From: Betaproteobacteria bacterium
GTDB taxonomy: Bacteria; Pseudomonadota; Gammaproteobacteria; Burkholderiales; Rhodocyclaceae
Assembly (NCBI GenBank): GCA_012026885.1
Contig: VEPL01000029.1
Location: forward strand, 248,001 to 312,000
Reading direction: 5' to 3'
DNA length: 64,000 nucleotides
The position numbers were made by a program, and so were the translations under genes. Positions 43,443 to 51,852 of the stretch are shown here, piece by piece. Position 1 is the stretch's first letter; every line of letters begins with the position of its first letter. The notes beneath the pieces are model-generated. The model was not told the DNA's origin. It did not search any database and worked only from the letters and a program-made list of their open reading frames with translations.

Positions 43443-46355
43443 TTAGGCCTTGACGACGCGGCAGAGCGTGGTCTTGGTTTCCTGCATCATGGTGACCTGG
43501 TCGTAGCCGTAGGTCGTCCCCTGGTTCACCGACTCGCCGCGCACGATCGGCGCCGCGCCCTCCGGGTAGTACTCGAGCATGTCCTTGCCCTGCCACCAGC
43601 CGGCGAAGTGGAAGGGCAGGAAGACGGTGCCCGCTCCGACCCGCTCGGTGACCTGGGCGCGCACTTTCATGCGCCCCTTGGTCGGCGTCTCGACCCAGAT
43701 GTAGTCGCCGTTGCGGAAGCCGGCATCGTTGGCATCCTTCGGATTCACCTCGGCAAACATCTCCTGTTGCAGGTAAGCCAGCCACGGGTTCGAGCGTGTC
43801 TCGTCGCCACCGCCCTCGTACTCGACGAGGCGACCGGAGGTCATCACGATCGGGTATTCCTTCGAGATGTCCTTGACCTTGTCCTGCAAGGACTTGTACA
43901 GGGTCGGCAGGCGCCAGAAGGCCTTCTTGTCGGCCGCCTGCGGATACTTCTCGACGAGGTCCGGGCGCGGCGAATAGATCGGCTCGCGGTGCACCGGTAC
44001 CGCGTCGGGGAAGTTCCACACCAGCGCACGGGCGCGGGCATTGCCGAACGGGTGGCAACCGTGGTTCTTCATGGCGACGCGGATGATGCCGCCCGAGGGG
44101 TCGGTCTTCCAGTTCTTGCCTTCGGCCTTCTTCTTCTCGTCGTCGGTCAGTTCCTCCCACCAGCCGAGCTTCTTGAGCAGGACGTGGTCGAATTCGGGAT
44201 AGCCCATCTGCAGGTCTGCTCCCTTCGAGGCCGAACCGTCCGCGGCCAACAGCGACGTGCCGTCGCGCTCGACACCGAAGTTGGCGCGGAAGTTGCCGCC
44301 GCCATCCATGACGTGCTTCGAGGTGTCGTAGAGGTTGGGCGTGCCCGGGTGCTTCATTTCCGGCGTCCCGTAGCACGGCCACGGCAATCCGAAATACTCG
44401 CCGTCGCAAGGACCGCCCTTGGCCTTCAGCGTCTTCACGTCGAAGGTGTGCATGTTTTTCATGTGCAGTTTGAGGCGCTCCGGCGACTGGCCGGTGTAGC
44501 CGATGGTCCAGCAACCGCGGTTGATCTCGCGCAGGATGTCCTCGGTCATCGGTTCTTCCCAGCCGGTCTTGTCCTTCACCATCTGGTAGTTCTTGCACAG
44601 CTCGTTCTCAAAGCCGAACTTCTTGGCGAAGGCATGCATGATCGCGTGGTCCGACTTCGACTCGAAGAGCGGGTCGATGATCTTCTCGCCCCATTGCAGC
44701 GAGCGGTTCGACGCGGTGCGCGAGCCCGAGGTCTCGAACTGGGTACAGGCAGGCAGCAGGTAGACGCCGTCCTTCCTCGCCATCGCCGCCATCGCGGCGG
44801 TCGCCGACGGGTAGGGATCGATGACGACGAGCAGGTCGAGCTTCTTGATCGCCTCGATCATCTCGAGTCCGCGCGTCTGGCTGTTGGGCGCCATGCCCCA
44901 GTAGATGACGGCACGCAGGTTGGAATCCTGGTCGATCAGCTCGTTCTTCTCGAGCACGCCGTCGATCCAGCGCGACACGGTGATGCCGGATTTCTCCATC
45001 ATCGCCTGCGAAGCGTACTGCTTCTTGACCCACTCGTAGTCGACGCCCCAGACGTTGCACCAGTGCTTCCAGGAGCCGGCGGCGAGGCCGTAGTAGCCGG
45101 GCAGGGAATCGGGGTTGGGGCCGACGTCGGTGGCGCCCTGCACGTTGTCATGGCCGCGGAAGATGTTGGTGCCGCCGCCCGAGACGCCGACGTTGCCGAG
45201 CACCAGCTGCAGGATGCACATGGCGCGCACGTTGGCGTTGCCGATCGTGTGCTGGGTCTGGCCCATGCACCAGACCACCGTAGACGGCTTGTTCTTGGCC
45301 ATCATCTCGGCGACGCGATAGACGTCCGCCTCCTTGCAGCCGGTGACCTCCTCGACCTTGTCGGGAGTCCACTTCATGATCTCTTCTTTGACCTTGTCGA
45401 GTCCCCAGACGCGGGCGTCTATGTAGGCCTTGTCTTCCCAGCCGTTCTTGAAGATGTGGTAGAGCATGCCCCAGATGAAGGGAATGTCGGTGCCGGAACG
45501 GATGCGCGTGAAGATGTCGGCCTTGGCCGCCGTGCGCGTGAAGCGCGGATCGACGACCGCCATCTTGCAGCCGTTCTCCTTGGCGTGCAGCATGTGCAGC
45601 AGCGACACCGGATGCGCTTCGGCAGCGTTCGAGCCGATGTACAACGCCGCCTTGGAATACTGCATGTCGTTGTACGAATTGGTCATCGCGCCGTAGCCCC
45701 AGGTATTGGCGACGCCGGCGACGGTGGTCGAATGGCAGATGCGGGCCTGGTGGTCCATATTGTTCGTGCCGAAGAAGGACACGAACTTGCGCATCAGGTA
45801 AGCCTGCTCGTTGCTGTGCTTCGACGACCCGATCCAGTAGGTGGCATCCGGACCGCTTTCCTTGCGGATCGCCAGCAGCTTGTCGCCGACCTCGGCGATC
45901 GCCTCTTCCCACTTGATGCGCTTCCACTTGCCGTCGACCAGCTTCATCGGGTATTTCAGGCGGTGCTCGCCGTGGCCGTGCTCGCGCACCGAGGCGCCCT
46001 TGGCGCAGTGGGCGCCGAGGTTGAGCGGCGAGTCGAAGACCGGCTCCTGGCGGGTCCACACGCCGTTCTCGACGACGGCATCGACCGCGCAGCCGACCGA
46101 GCAGTGAGTGCAGACGGTACGCCGGACTTCGGCCCCGCCCTTGCCGGCCGGGACATCGGCCGCCTCGGCGGCGCCGATCATGTTGTAGGGCAACTGGGTT
46201 GCCAGCGCGCCGCCGCCAGCCGCGAGGCCGGAGCGCTTGAGGAAGGTGCGGCGATCCATGGTCGCGGCGAGGACGCCACCGGCCGCGGTCGACGCCGCCT
46301 GGGCGGCGAAATCGGCGCGGGCGGCGCCGCCCGAGTGGGATTTCCTGGTCAGCAT
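43443..46355 (-). CDS. fdhA: Formate dehydrogenase catalytic alpha subunit, Cys type
   Basis: This 970-residue periplasmic enzyme oxidises formate to CO2 at a bis-molybdopterin metal centre (Mo or W). A 33-residue leader precedes a Tat motif DRRTFLKRSG (34-43). The proximal [4Fe-4S] cluster is bound by C82, C85, C89 and C117. The metal ligand is C207 in ARICHSTTV, followed by H208, where E. coli FdnG has selenocysteine; no in-frame TGA is present. The C-terminal domain carries the usual cofactor-binding loops. Chaperone, FeS protein, and beta and gamma subunits flank it in one operon. Confidence 0.95.
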   Translation of the reverse strand: MLTRKSHSGGAARADFAAQAASTAAGGVLAATMDRRTFLKRSGLAAGGGALATQLPYNMIGAAEAADVPAGKGGAEVRRTVCTHCSVGCAVDAVVENGVWTRQEPVFDSPLNLGAHCAKGASVREHGHGEHRLKYPMKLVDGKWKRIKWEEAIAEVGDKLLAIRKESGPDATYWIGSSKHSNEQAYLMRKFVSFFGTNNMDHQARICHSTTVAGVANTWGYGAMTNSYNDMQYSKAALYIGSNAAEAHPVSLLHMLHAKENGCKMAVVDPRFTRTAAKADIFTRIRSGTDIPFIWGMLYHIFKNGWEDKAYIDARVWGLDKVKEEIMKWTPDKVEEVTGCKEADVYRVAEMMAKNKPSTVVWCMGQTQHTIGNANVRAMCILQLVLGNVGVSGGGTNIFRGHDNVQGATDVGPNPDSLPGYYGLAAGSWKHWCNVWGVDYEWVKKQYASQAMMEKSGITVSRWIDGVLEKNELIDQDSNLRAVIYWGMAPNSQTRGLEMIEAIKKLDLLVVIDPYPSATAAMAAMARKDGVYLLPACTQFETSGSRTASNRSLQWGEKIIDPLFESKSDHAIMHAFAKKFGFENELCKNYQMVKDKTGWEEPMTEDILREINRGCWTIGYTGQSPERLKLHMKNMHTFDVKTLKAKGGPCDGEYFGLPWPCYGTPEMKHPGTPNLYDTSKHVMDGGGNFRANFGVERDGTSLLAADGSASKGADLQMGYPEFDHVLLKKLGWWEELTDDEKKKAEGKNWKTDPSGGIIRVAMKNHGCHPFGNARARALVWNFPDAVPVHREPIYSPRPDLVEKYPQAADKKAFWRLPTLYKSLQDKVKDISKEYPIVMTSGRLVEYEGGGDETRSNPWLAYLQQEMFAEVNPKDANDAGFRNGDYIWVETPTKGRMKVRAQVTERVGAGTVFLPFHFAGWWQGKDMLEYYPEGAAPIVRGESVNQGTTYGYDQVTMMQETKTTLCRVVKA

Positions 46356-46365
46356 GCTGCGCTCC

Positions 46366-46572
46366 TCAGATCCGCGCGGTGCGGTAGTAGTTGGCGACGT
46401 GCCGGGTCTCGGAATAACTGCCCGCCTTGTCCTCCGGCTTGACGACGGCGACCGGCGCTTCCGGCTGGCGCCCGGTCACGGCGACCGCGGCAGCCACCGC
46501 ACCGGCACCGCCGACCCCGGCTGCGAGCAGGAACCCGCGCCGCTTGAGGTTTTCTGGTTTGTGGTCTTGCAT
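46366..46572 (-). CDS. Formate dehydrogenase region Tat-target protein
   Basis: This 68-residue protein has a twin-arginine-like start (LKRRGFLLAAGVGGAGA) and a short mature part ending SYSETRHVANYYRTARI. It matches the small Tat-target protein found next to proteobacterial formate dehydrogenases. Its exact role is unknown. It lies 19 bp after the TorD-like chaperone gene and 10 bp before fdhA. Confidence 0.88.
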   Translation of the reverse strand: MQDHKPENLKRRGFLLAAGVGGAGAVAAAVAVTGRQPEAPVAVVKPEDKAGSYSETRHVANYYRTARI

Positions 46573-46591
46573 GGCTTCCCCTCCTCAAAAA

Positions 46592-47218
46592 CTACAGCAT
46601 GTCGAACGCCAGGCGCTCGATGTCGAAAAAGTTGCGCACCAGCGCAGCGGTACGCGGATAAAAACGGGCCTCGGGCGCATGCGCGAGGGCGTCGGCCAGC
46701 GCGTCGGCCCAAGGCGCCAAATGCGTCGAGAAAAAGGCCTTCTGGCGTGCAAGGCCGGCTGCATCGGGTCCGGTGACGATCAGGTGGCGCATCACGTCGC
46801 ACAATGCGGCGATGTGGTCTTCCGACTCGGTGACCTGCGGCCGCCGACCGAGACCGAGCTCGGCGAGGTCGTCGCGCAGGGCGACGAGCGGCTTTTCCAT
46901 CAGGAAACCGGCGAGGTAGAAGGAGCCGTAGAGCATCACCTCGGGCCGACCGATGGTCAGGAACAGACGGGTGTATTCGTCCTCGACGGATTCGGCGTCG
47001 ACGCCGCGCGCCGCATCGCCAAGCTCGGCCCAGGCCCGGGCGAGGGCGCTGTCGCCACCACCCCATACCCCGGCAAGGGCGGGCAGGCCGGCGAGGAAGC
47101 CGGCATCGGGCGGCGCCGCGAAGAGGCGGGAAAAGACGGCGTAATGTTCCGCGCGAGCGCGGTCTTCGTCGCCGAGAACCGGTCCGGATGCCACGCGTTC
47201 CGCTACCGCCACGCTCAT
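46592..47218 (-). CDS. TorD/DmsD family molybdoenzyme chaperone
   Basis: This 208-residue all-helical cytoplasmic chaperone would bind the Tat signal of FdhA and hold the apoenzyme until cofactor insertion. Recognisable pieces are AVFSRLFAAPPDAGFLAGL, EYTRLFLTIGRPEVMLYGSFYLAGFLMEKPLVALR and HLAPWADALADAL. The ATG at 47218 overlaps the stop of the polyferredoxin gene as ATGA. It is most likely dedicated to this formate dehydrogenase. Confidence 0.88.
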   Translation of the reverse strand: MSVAVAERVASGPVLGDEDRARAEHYAVFSRLFAAPPDAGFLAGLPALAGVWGGGDSALARAWAELGDAARGVDAESVEDEYTRLFLTIGRPEVMLYGSFYLAGFLMEKPLVALRDDLAELGLGRRPQVTESEDHIAALCDVMRHLIVTGPDAAGLARQKAFFSTHLAPWADALADALAHAPEARFYPRTAALVRNFFDIERLAFDML

Positions 47219-48804
47219 TCCGTCATCTCCGAAGCCTTGAGGCTGCCTTCGTTCTGGATCAGGTCGATCACCCGGCAATCACCGCACATGGTCAACCTCG
47301 CCTTTGCGGCCGGCGTCGCGAACATGCTGTGTCCGGACAACTGGGCCAGCATGCGCTCGATGGTCGGGGCCGGCCCCATCGGCTTGCCGCAAGCCGTGCA
47401 ACGGAAAATCTCCGCTTCACGGAGAATGCGCTCCTGGCGACGATCCCGCAAGAGCAGCCGGGGCGTCAGCGTCACCGCCCCTTCCGGGCACGTATTGGCG
47501 CACAGCCCGCACTGCAGGCAACTGCGCTCGAGGAAAGACAGGCGGGGCGCATCGGCGGCCGCCTTCAGTGCACCGGCCGGGCAGGCGCCGACGCAGGACA
47601 TGCACAGCGTGCAGGCTTCGCTGACCGCAACCGTACCGAAAGGCGAGCCGGCCGGAAGGTCGAGGGCAGCGACCGGCGCCGGCGCATGCTTGACCAGGTA
47701 ATCGACGACGAACTCGAGCGTCGTGCGCTTGTCCGCGAGAAGGCGGAATTCCGCGGACTGCAGGGTGGCCGGCGGCGTCCATGCAGCGAGGTCGGACAGC
47801 CAGTCGCCGCGGTCGACATCGATGATGCGCAGAAATTCGCCGGCAAAGCCGAGGCCGCCGAGGATGACCTGGCCGAGCGCAGCCTGTCGCTGCAGCGGGG
47901 CGAGGTCGTGTGACCCGGCACCGAGCACGGCGACGCGCGTCGCCCCCAGGACAACGGCACCGAGCAGGAGGTCGAGCCCGACGGCATCCGCACTCCAGGT
48001 CTCGACCGGGATCACGTGCTGCGGCAGCGCGCAGCCGGCGCGCCGCTGCTCCGCAAGCAGCCGGCTCCCGGATTCGGCGGAATGAAAGAGCAGCAGGGGA
48101 TCGCGGCCGCCGGCCTCACGGAAGGCGGCAAGTTGCTTCTTGATCGCCAGCCCGGAATCGGCGACGCGCGGATACTGGTAGGCGATGGCACCCGACGGAC
48201 AGACGGTGGCACAGGTTCCGCACCCCTGGCACAGGTAGGGATCGACGCGAATCGCGTCGCCCGCGCCGGAAATCGCCTGGGTCGCACAGACCTCGATGCA
48301 ATTCGAGCAACCCGCCCTCGAGGCCCGCGAGTGGGCGCAGGTGCGCTCGTTGACCGCGACGTAGCGGGGCTTCTCGAATTCCCCCTCGAAGCCGAGCAGG
48401 TCGATGATGGCGAGCGCCTGGTCGAGCGGGTCGCGACCGGGCGCGACATAGCCCTGCGGCAACTCGACCCGGCGCAGGAGAGGTTCCGGCGACAGGTCGA
48501 GGACAGCGTCGAATTCGGCGGGTGCGCTGCCGCCATCGACGCGGAAAGCACCGAGGTGGCCGCTCAGGACGGGCGTCGCCGCGACCAGCGCAGAGAAGGC
48601 AGCGCCTTCCGGCAATTCGACCGGCGCCGCCAGAACGACGGTGACTTCGCGCTGGCCGGCCAGCCGCTCGGCCCAACCGATCGCGGCGCCCGCCTCGCCG
48701 ATGATGGCGAGCCGGCGTGCCGCATTGAGCGTGACCGCCGGCACCGGCTCCGGTTCAGGCAGGTGGTCGCGCGCCGCCAGCGCAGCGGCCAGCGGCGGTG
48801 ACAT
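47215..48804 (-). CDS. Multi-cluster 4Fe-4S protein of the formate dehydrogenase operon
   Basis: This 529-residue protein has a Rossmann-like N-terminal region (about 25-140, RRLAIIGEAGAAIGWAERL), two [4Fe-4S] motifs (CSNCIEVC and CQGCGTCATVCP), a middle domain of about 200 residues, two more cluster motifs (CTLCMSCVGACP and CLQCGLCANTCP), and a C-terminal pair of CxxC motifs (CTACG, CGDC). No signal peptide is seen, so it is cytoplasmic. Orthologues accompany formate dehydrogenase genes with DUF3305/3306 in betaproteobacteria; a role in electron supply or maturation is inferred. The start is taken as ATG at 48804. Confidence 0.85.
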   Translation of the reverse strand: MSPPLAAALAARDHLPEPEPVPAVTLNAARRLAIIGEAGAAIGWAERLAGQREVTVVLAAPVELPEGAAFSALVAATPVLSGHLGAFRVDGGSAPAEFDAVLDLSPEPLLRRVELPQGYVAPGRDPLDQALAIIDLLGFEGEFEKPRYVAVNERTCAHSRASRAGCSNCIEVCATQAISGAGDAIRVDPYLCQGCGTCATVCPSGAIAYQYPRVADSGLAIKKQLAAFREAGGRDPLLLFHSAESGSRLLAEQRRAGCALPQHVIPVETWSADAVGLDLLLGAVVLGATRVAVLGAGSHDLAPLQRQAALGQVILGGLGFAGEFLRIIDVDRGDWLSDLAAWTPPATLQSAEFRLLADKRTTLEFVVDYLVKHAPAPVAALDLPAGSPFGTVAVSEACTLCMSCVGACPAGALKAAADAPRLSFLERSCLQCGLCANTCPEGAVTLTPRLLLRDRRQERILREAEIFRCTACGKPMGPAPTIERMLAQLSGHSMFATPAAKARLTMCGDCRVIDLIQNEGSLKASEMTE

Positions 48805-48901
48805 GGCTGAATGGAATGACGACAACGCTTGGGTCAAGGCAGGCCTCGCAAGAACGTGGAACAAGGCGCAGGTTTCATGCCAGCCGCTACGGCGCGACAA
48901 G

Positions 48902-49324
48902 TCATTGATTTTCCAACGAAGCCGTCCCGGAACCCGCAACCTCCGGGACATTCTGTCCGTCGCCGGCCAAATTGTCGCAGGGCGCCTCGGCCGCGCCGGC
49001 ATCTTCGGCGACAGGTGGTTCATCGAACAGCAGACCGCGCGCCTGGTTCATCTGCGCCAGCATTTCCGGCGGTATCGGGTCGGCGACCGAGTAGTCGTCG
49101 ATGTAGATATCGAGCCCGTCCATCACGTTGAACTGGGGGTCGGCGAACAAGGTCTTGAGCGCCTTGCGACGCACCTCCTCGTCGATCTCCTCGCGCAGGA
49201 AAACGGCGAAATCGCTGTCCGGCGTCAGGTTGGCGAGGAGCGCCTCGGGATCGGACAGGTCCACGTCCGGCGCCGTCTCGGCCGCCTTCTTCAGGCGCGA
49301 CCAGCGGGCAAGGAGGCGGCTCAC
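48902..49324 (-). CDS. DUF3306 protein
   Basis: This 140-residue acidic protein has the DUF3306 core SRLLARWSRLKKA, then DLSDPEALLANLTPDSDFAVFL and ALKTLFADPQFNVMDGLDIYIDDYS, followed by a variable tail. The start is GTG at 49324, overlapping the DUF3305 stop as GTGA. Function unknown; the family is found next to formate dehydrogenase genes. Confidence 0.86.
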   Translation of the reverse strand: MSRLLARWSRLKKAAETAPDVDLSDPEALLANLTPDSDFAVFLREEIDEEVRRKALKTLFADPQFNVMDGLDIYIDDYSVADPIPPEMLAQMNQARGLLFDEPPVAEDAGAAEAPCDNLAGDGQNVPEVAGSGTASLENQ

Positions 49325-49788
49325 GGCTGCTTCTCCGCGGCGAACGGATCGTTGCGCCGGATCTTCTTGCGCGGCTCCGGCTTGTAGTGGGTATTGACGA
49401 AATCGCCGAGCCAGTCGGCAATCTCCGGCAGTATCGGCACACCGTCGCATTGCTCGCCCGAGTCGAGCCAGCGCGCGGCCTCGCCGTAGCTGAGGCTGAC
49501 CGCGACCGGGCAGGCGACTTCGTCGAGCAAGCGCCAGAGGACGAAGACACGCGGCTCCGCCGAAGTCAGGTTCAGGTGGTAGTTGGCGGCCTCGTCGCGG
49601 AACAACTCGAGGTCGAAGCGCCCGCTCAGGAAGCGCTCGCGTTCATCGTCGGCGTAGATCCGCTCGGGCGAACCGCCGTCGGCGCGCCCGAAGGCCGGGA
49701 CAACGCCGATCGCCTCCCATTGTTCGGCCACCCAGGGGTTGTCGAGGCGACGCTTCTCGATGATGACGGCGATGGAAAACTGCTGCAT
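49321..49788 (-). CDS. DUF3305 protein
   Basis: This 155-residue protein has the DUF3305 core: IAVIIEKRRLDNPWVAEQWEAIGV, LFRDEAANYHLNLTSAEPRVFVLWR and, at the C-terminus, PEIADWLGDFVNTHYKPEPRKKIRR. Function unknown. It is the first gene of the formate dehydrogenase operon and is divergent from fdhD, with 64 bp between their start codons. A probable promoter lies in that gap. Confidence 0.86.
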   Translation of the reverse strand: MQQFSIAVIIEKRRLDNPWVAEQWEAIGVVPAFGRADGGSPERIYADDERERFLSGRFDLELFRDEAANYHLNLTSAEPRVFVLWRLLDEVACPVAVSLSYGEAARWLDSGEQCDGVPILPEIADWLGDFVNTHYKPEPRKKIRRNDPFAAEKQP

Positions 49789-49815
49789 GGCGGCCCCGGG
49801 AACGTTACGCCTTTC

Positions 49816-49844
49816 AGCATAGCCCAATTCGGCGCCCGTGTAGA
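49816..49844 (-). promoter_or_regulatory. Probable promoter of the formate dehydrogenase operon
   Basis: On the minus strand TCTACA (49844-49839), a 17-base spacer and TATGCT (49821-49816) resemble a sigma-70 promoter. Transcription would begin near 49809, about 20 bases before the DUF3305 ATG. The opposite strand has TAGAAT at 49841-49846, a possible -10 for fdhD only 6 bases from its ATG, which would make fdhD nearly leaderless. Confidence 0.38.
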
Positions 49845-49852
49845 ATCACCCG

Positions 49853-50656
49853 ATGAACCGCCCCCTGCTCACCACTGCGGCCCGCCCGCTGACCTTCACC
49901 ATCGACGCCATCAACGAGCGCGGCGAGACCGTCCCGACGGCGATCGCCGGCGAACACCCGCTCACGCTCTACGTCGACAAGCAGGAAATCGTCACCCTGA
50001 TGACGCTCGGCGCCGCGCCCGAGGCGCTCGCCATCGGCTACCTGCGCAACCAGCGCCTGCTCGGCGGCATCGAGGAAATCGCCGCCGTGCAGGTGGACTG
50101 GGAAGTCGATGCGGTCGCGGTGACGACGCGCCACGGCTGCGGCATCGATGCGCGGCGCACCGAGCGGCGCACGGTAACCACCGGCTGCGGCCAGGGCACG
50201 GTGTTCGGCGACCTGATGGCCGCGGTCGACGACATCCGCCTGCCGGAAGCGGCGCGCCTTTCCGAAGCGACGCTCTACGGCCTGCTCGAGGCGGTGCGCC
50301 ACCACGAATCGATCTACAAGCAGGCCGGCGCCGTGCACGGTTGCGCGCTGGCGCGCGACGCTGAAATCCTGATGTTCGTCGAGGATGTCGGCCGCCACAA
50401 CGCGGTCGATGCCATCGCCGGGCAGATGTGGCTGGACGGCCTCGACGGCGGCGACAAGATCTTCTACACGACCGGGCGCCTGACTTCGGAGATGGTCATC
50501 AAGACCGCCCAGATGGGCATTCCCTTCCTCGTCTCGCGCTCGGGCCTGACGCAGATGGGCTGGGAGATCGCCCGCCGCCTCGGCATGACCATGATCGGCC
50601 GCGCCCAAGGCAGGCACTACCTGCTGTTCACCGGAGAGGAGCGCTTCACACGATGA
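49853..50656 (+). CDS. fdhD: Formate dehydrogenase sulfurtransferase FdhD
   Basis: This 267-residue protein passes sulfur from a cysteine desulfurase to the molybdenum centre of formate dehydrogenase. The family C-terminal block KIFYTTGRLTSEMVIKTAQMGIPFLVSRSG is intact. In the mobile loop where E. coli FdhD has a CxxC pair, only one cysteine remains (C112 in TTGCGQGT). The gene is divergent from the formate dehydrogenase operon it serves and overlaps mobA (ATGA at 50653-50656). Confidence 0.93.
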   Translation: MNRPLLTTAARPLTFTIDAINERGETVPTAIAGEHPLTLYVDKQEIVTLMTLGAAPEALAIGYLRNQRLLGGIEEIAAVQVDWEVDAVAVTTRHGCGIDARRTERRTVTTGCGQGTVFGDLMAAVDDIRLPEAARLSEATLYGLLEAVRHHESIYKQAGAVHGCALARDAEILMFVEDVGRHNAVDAIAGQMWLDGLDGGDKIFYTTGRLTSEMVIKTAQMGIPFLVSRSGLTQMGWEIARRLGMTMIGRAQGRHYLLFTGEERFTR

Positions 50657-51240
50657 ATCACCGTACCGCCATCACCGGCGTCGTGCTCGCCGGCGGCATG
50701 GGCCGCCGCATGGGCGGCGTCGACAAGGGCCTGCTCGAACTGCGCGGCCGCCCGCTCGCTGCCTGGGTGGTCGAACGCCTGGGCGCGCAGGTCGACCACC
50801 TGCTCGTCAATGCCAACCAGAACCGCGAACGCTACGCGGCCTTCGGCTGCCCGGTGGTCGCCGACCAGGTGCCCGACTTCGCCGGCCCGCTCGCCGGACT
50901 GCACGCCGCGCTGGCGGCCGCGGCAACGCCGCTGGTCGCCACCGCCCCGTGCGACTCGCCCTTCCTGCCGGCCGACCTGGTTTCGCGCCTGTTTTCGGCG
51001 TTGACCGCAACCGGCGCCGACCTCGCCGTCGCGCGCACCTTCGACCAGCCGCACCCGGTGTTCTGCCTGTGCCGGCGCGAGGTGCTGCCGCACCTCACGG
51101 ACTATCTCGCCGGCGGCGGGCGCAAGATCGACCGCTGGTACGCGACGCTCAAGGTCGTCGAAGTCGCCTTCGACGACGAGGCCGACGCCTTCGAGAACAT
51201 CAACACGCCAGAGGAGCTCAGGCGCTTCGCGACGCCCTGA
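50653..51240 (+). CDS. mobA: Molybdenum cofactor guanylyltransferase MobA
   Basis: This 195-residue enzyme joins GMP to molybdopterin to form the guanine dinucleotide cofactor used by formate dehydrogenase. The nucleotide loop is GVVLAGGMGRRMGGVDKGLLEL; later pieces are VADQVPDFAGPLAGL, CDSPFLP and the end ENINTPEELRR. It is coupled to fdhD and its 3' end overlaps that of mobB by 23 bp in convergent orientation. A copy of the iterated 12-base sequence (51000-51011) encodes LTAT here. Confidence 0.95.
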   Translation: MNHRTAITGVVLAGGMGRRMGGVDKGLLELRGRPLAAWVVERLGAQVDHLLVNANQNRERYAAFGCPVVADQVPDFAGPLAGLHAALAAAATPLVATAPCDSPFLPADLVSRLFSALTATGADLAVARTFDQPHPVFCLCRREVLPHLTDYLAGGGRKIDRWYATLKVVEVAFDDEADAFENINTPEELRRFATP

Positions 51241-51736
51241 CGGAAGCCAGCCCGGCCGCCGCGACGATGAAGTCGGCGACCGCTTGCGGCTGGTTGATAT
51301 CGAGGCGCGGCAACGTCGTCATCACCGCAGCATCGGTGGCGACGGCGATCACGTGCGGATCGTGCGGAAAGAGCAGCGGCTTGCCGACCTCGGCGCGATA
51401 GACCTCGATCTTGCGGATCGGCGCGTGCTTGAAGCCCTCCACCAGCACGAGGTCGCAGGGCGACAGCTGGGCCAGCGCCTCGTCCAGCCCGAGTTCCGCA
51501 CGCCCGCGCAATTCGTGGACCACGGCCCAGCGCCGAGCCGAGGTGACCAGCACCTCGCGGCAACCGGCATGGCGGTGGCGCCAGGAATCCTTGCCCGGAT
51601 AGTCGATCTCGAAGTCGTGGTGCGCGTGCTTGATCAGCGAAACGATCAGGCCGCGCGCCTCGAGCAGGATGATGACCTGCTCGACCAGCGTGGTCTTGCC
51701 GCTGCCCGACCAGCCGGCGATGCCGATGACCTGCAT
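51218..51736 (-). CDS. mobB: Molybdopterin-guanine dinucleotide adaptor protein MobB
   Basis: This 172-residue GTP-binding protein assists MobA. The P-loop is GIAGWSGSGKTTL (5-17), followed by SLIKHAHHDFEIDYPGKDSWRHRHAG and LVLVEGFKHAPIRKIEVYR. It is convergent with mobA and divergent from the HD-GYP gene, so it has its own promoter in the 116-bp gap 51737-51852. Confidence 0.95.
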   Translation of the reverse strand: MQVIGIAGWSGSGKTTLVEQVIILLEARGLIVSLIKHAHHDFEIDYPGKDSWRHRHAGCREVLVTSARRWAVVHELRGRAELGLDEALAQLSPCDLVLVEGFKHAPIRKIEVYRAEVGKPLLFPHDPHVIAVATDAAVMTTLPRLDINQPQAVADFIVAAAGLASVRASRSA

Positions 51737-51852
51737 GGAACTCCCGCACCCGTAACAAGTAAGCGGCCATTATGCCGCCTTCCCCGTGACGACGCAGCCC
51801 CGGCCCGTGGGGTTATTATGCCGGCATCAAGCTTATCGACCGCGAGGCTGCA

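Noticed and set aside
43236-46442. A 1068-codon open frame on the plus strand
   Set aside because: It lies wholly opposite the formate dehydrogenase alpha gene and shows only shadow composition (Arg, Ala, Gly, Val, His runs) and no domain. Long antisense frames are expected at this GC content.
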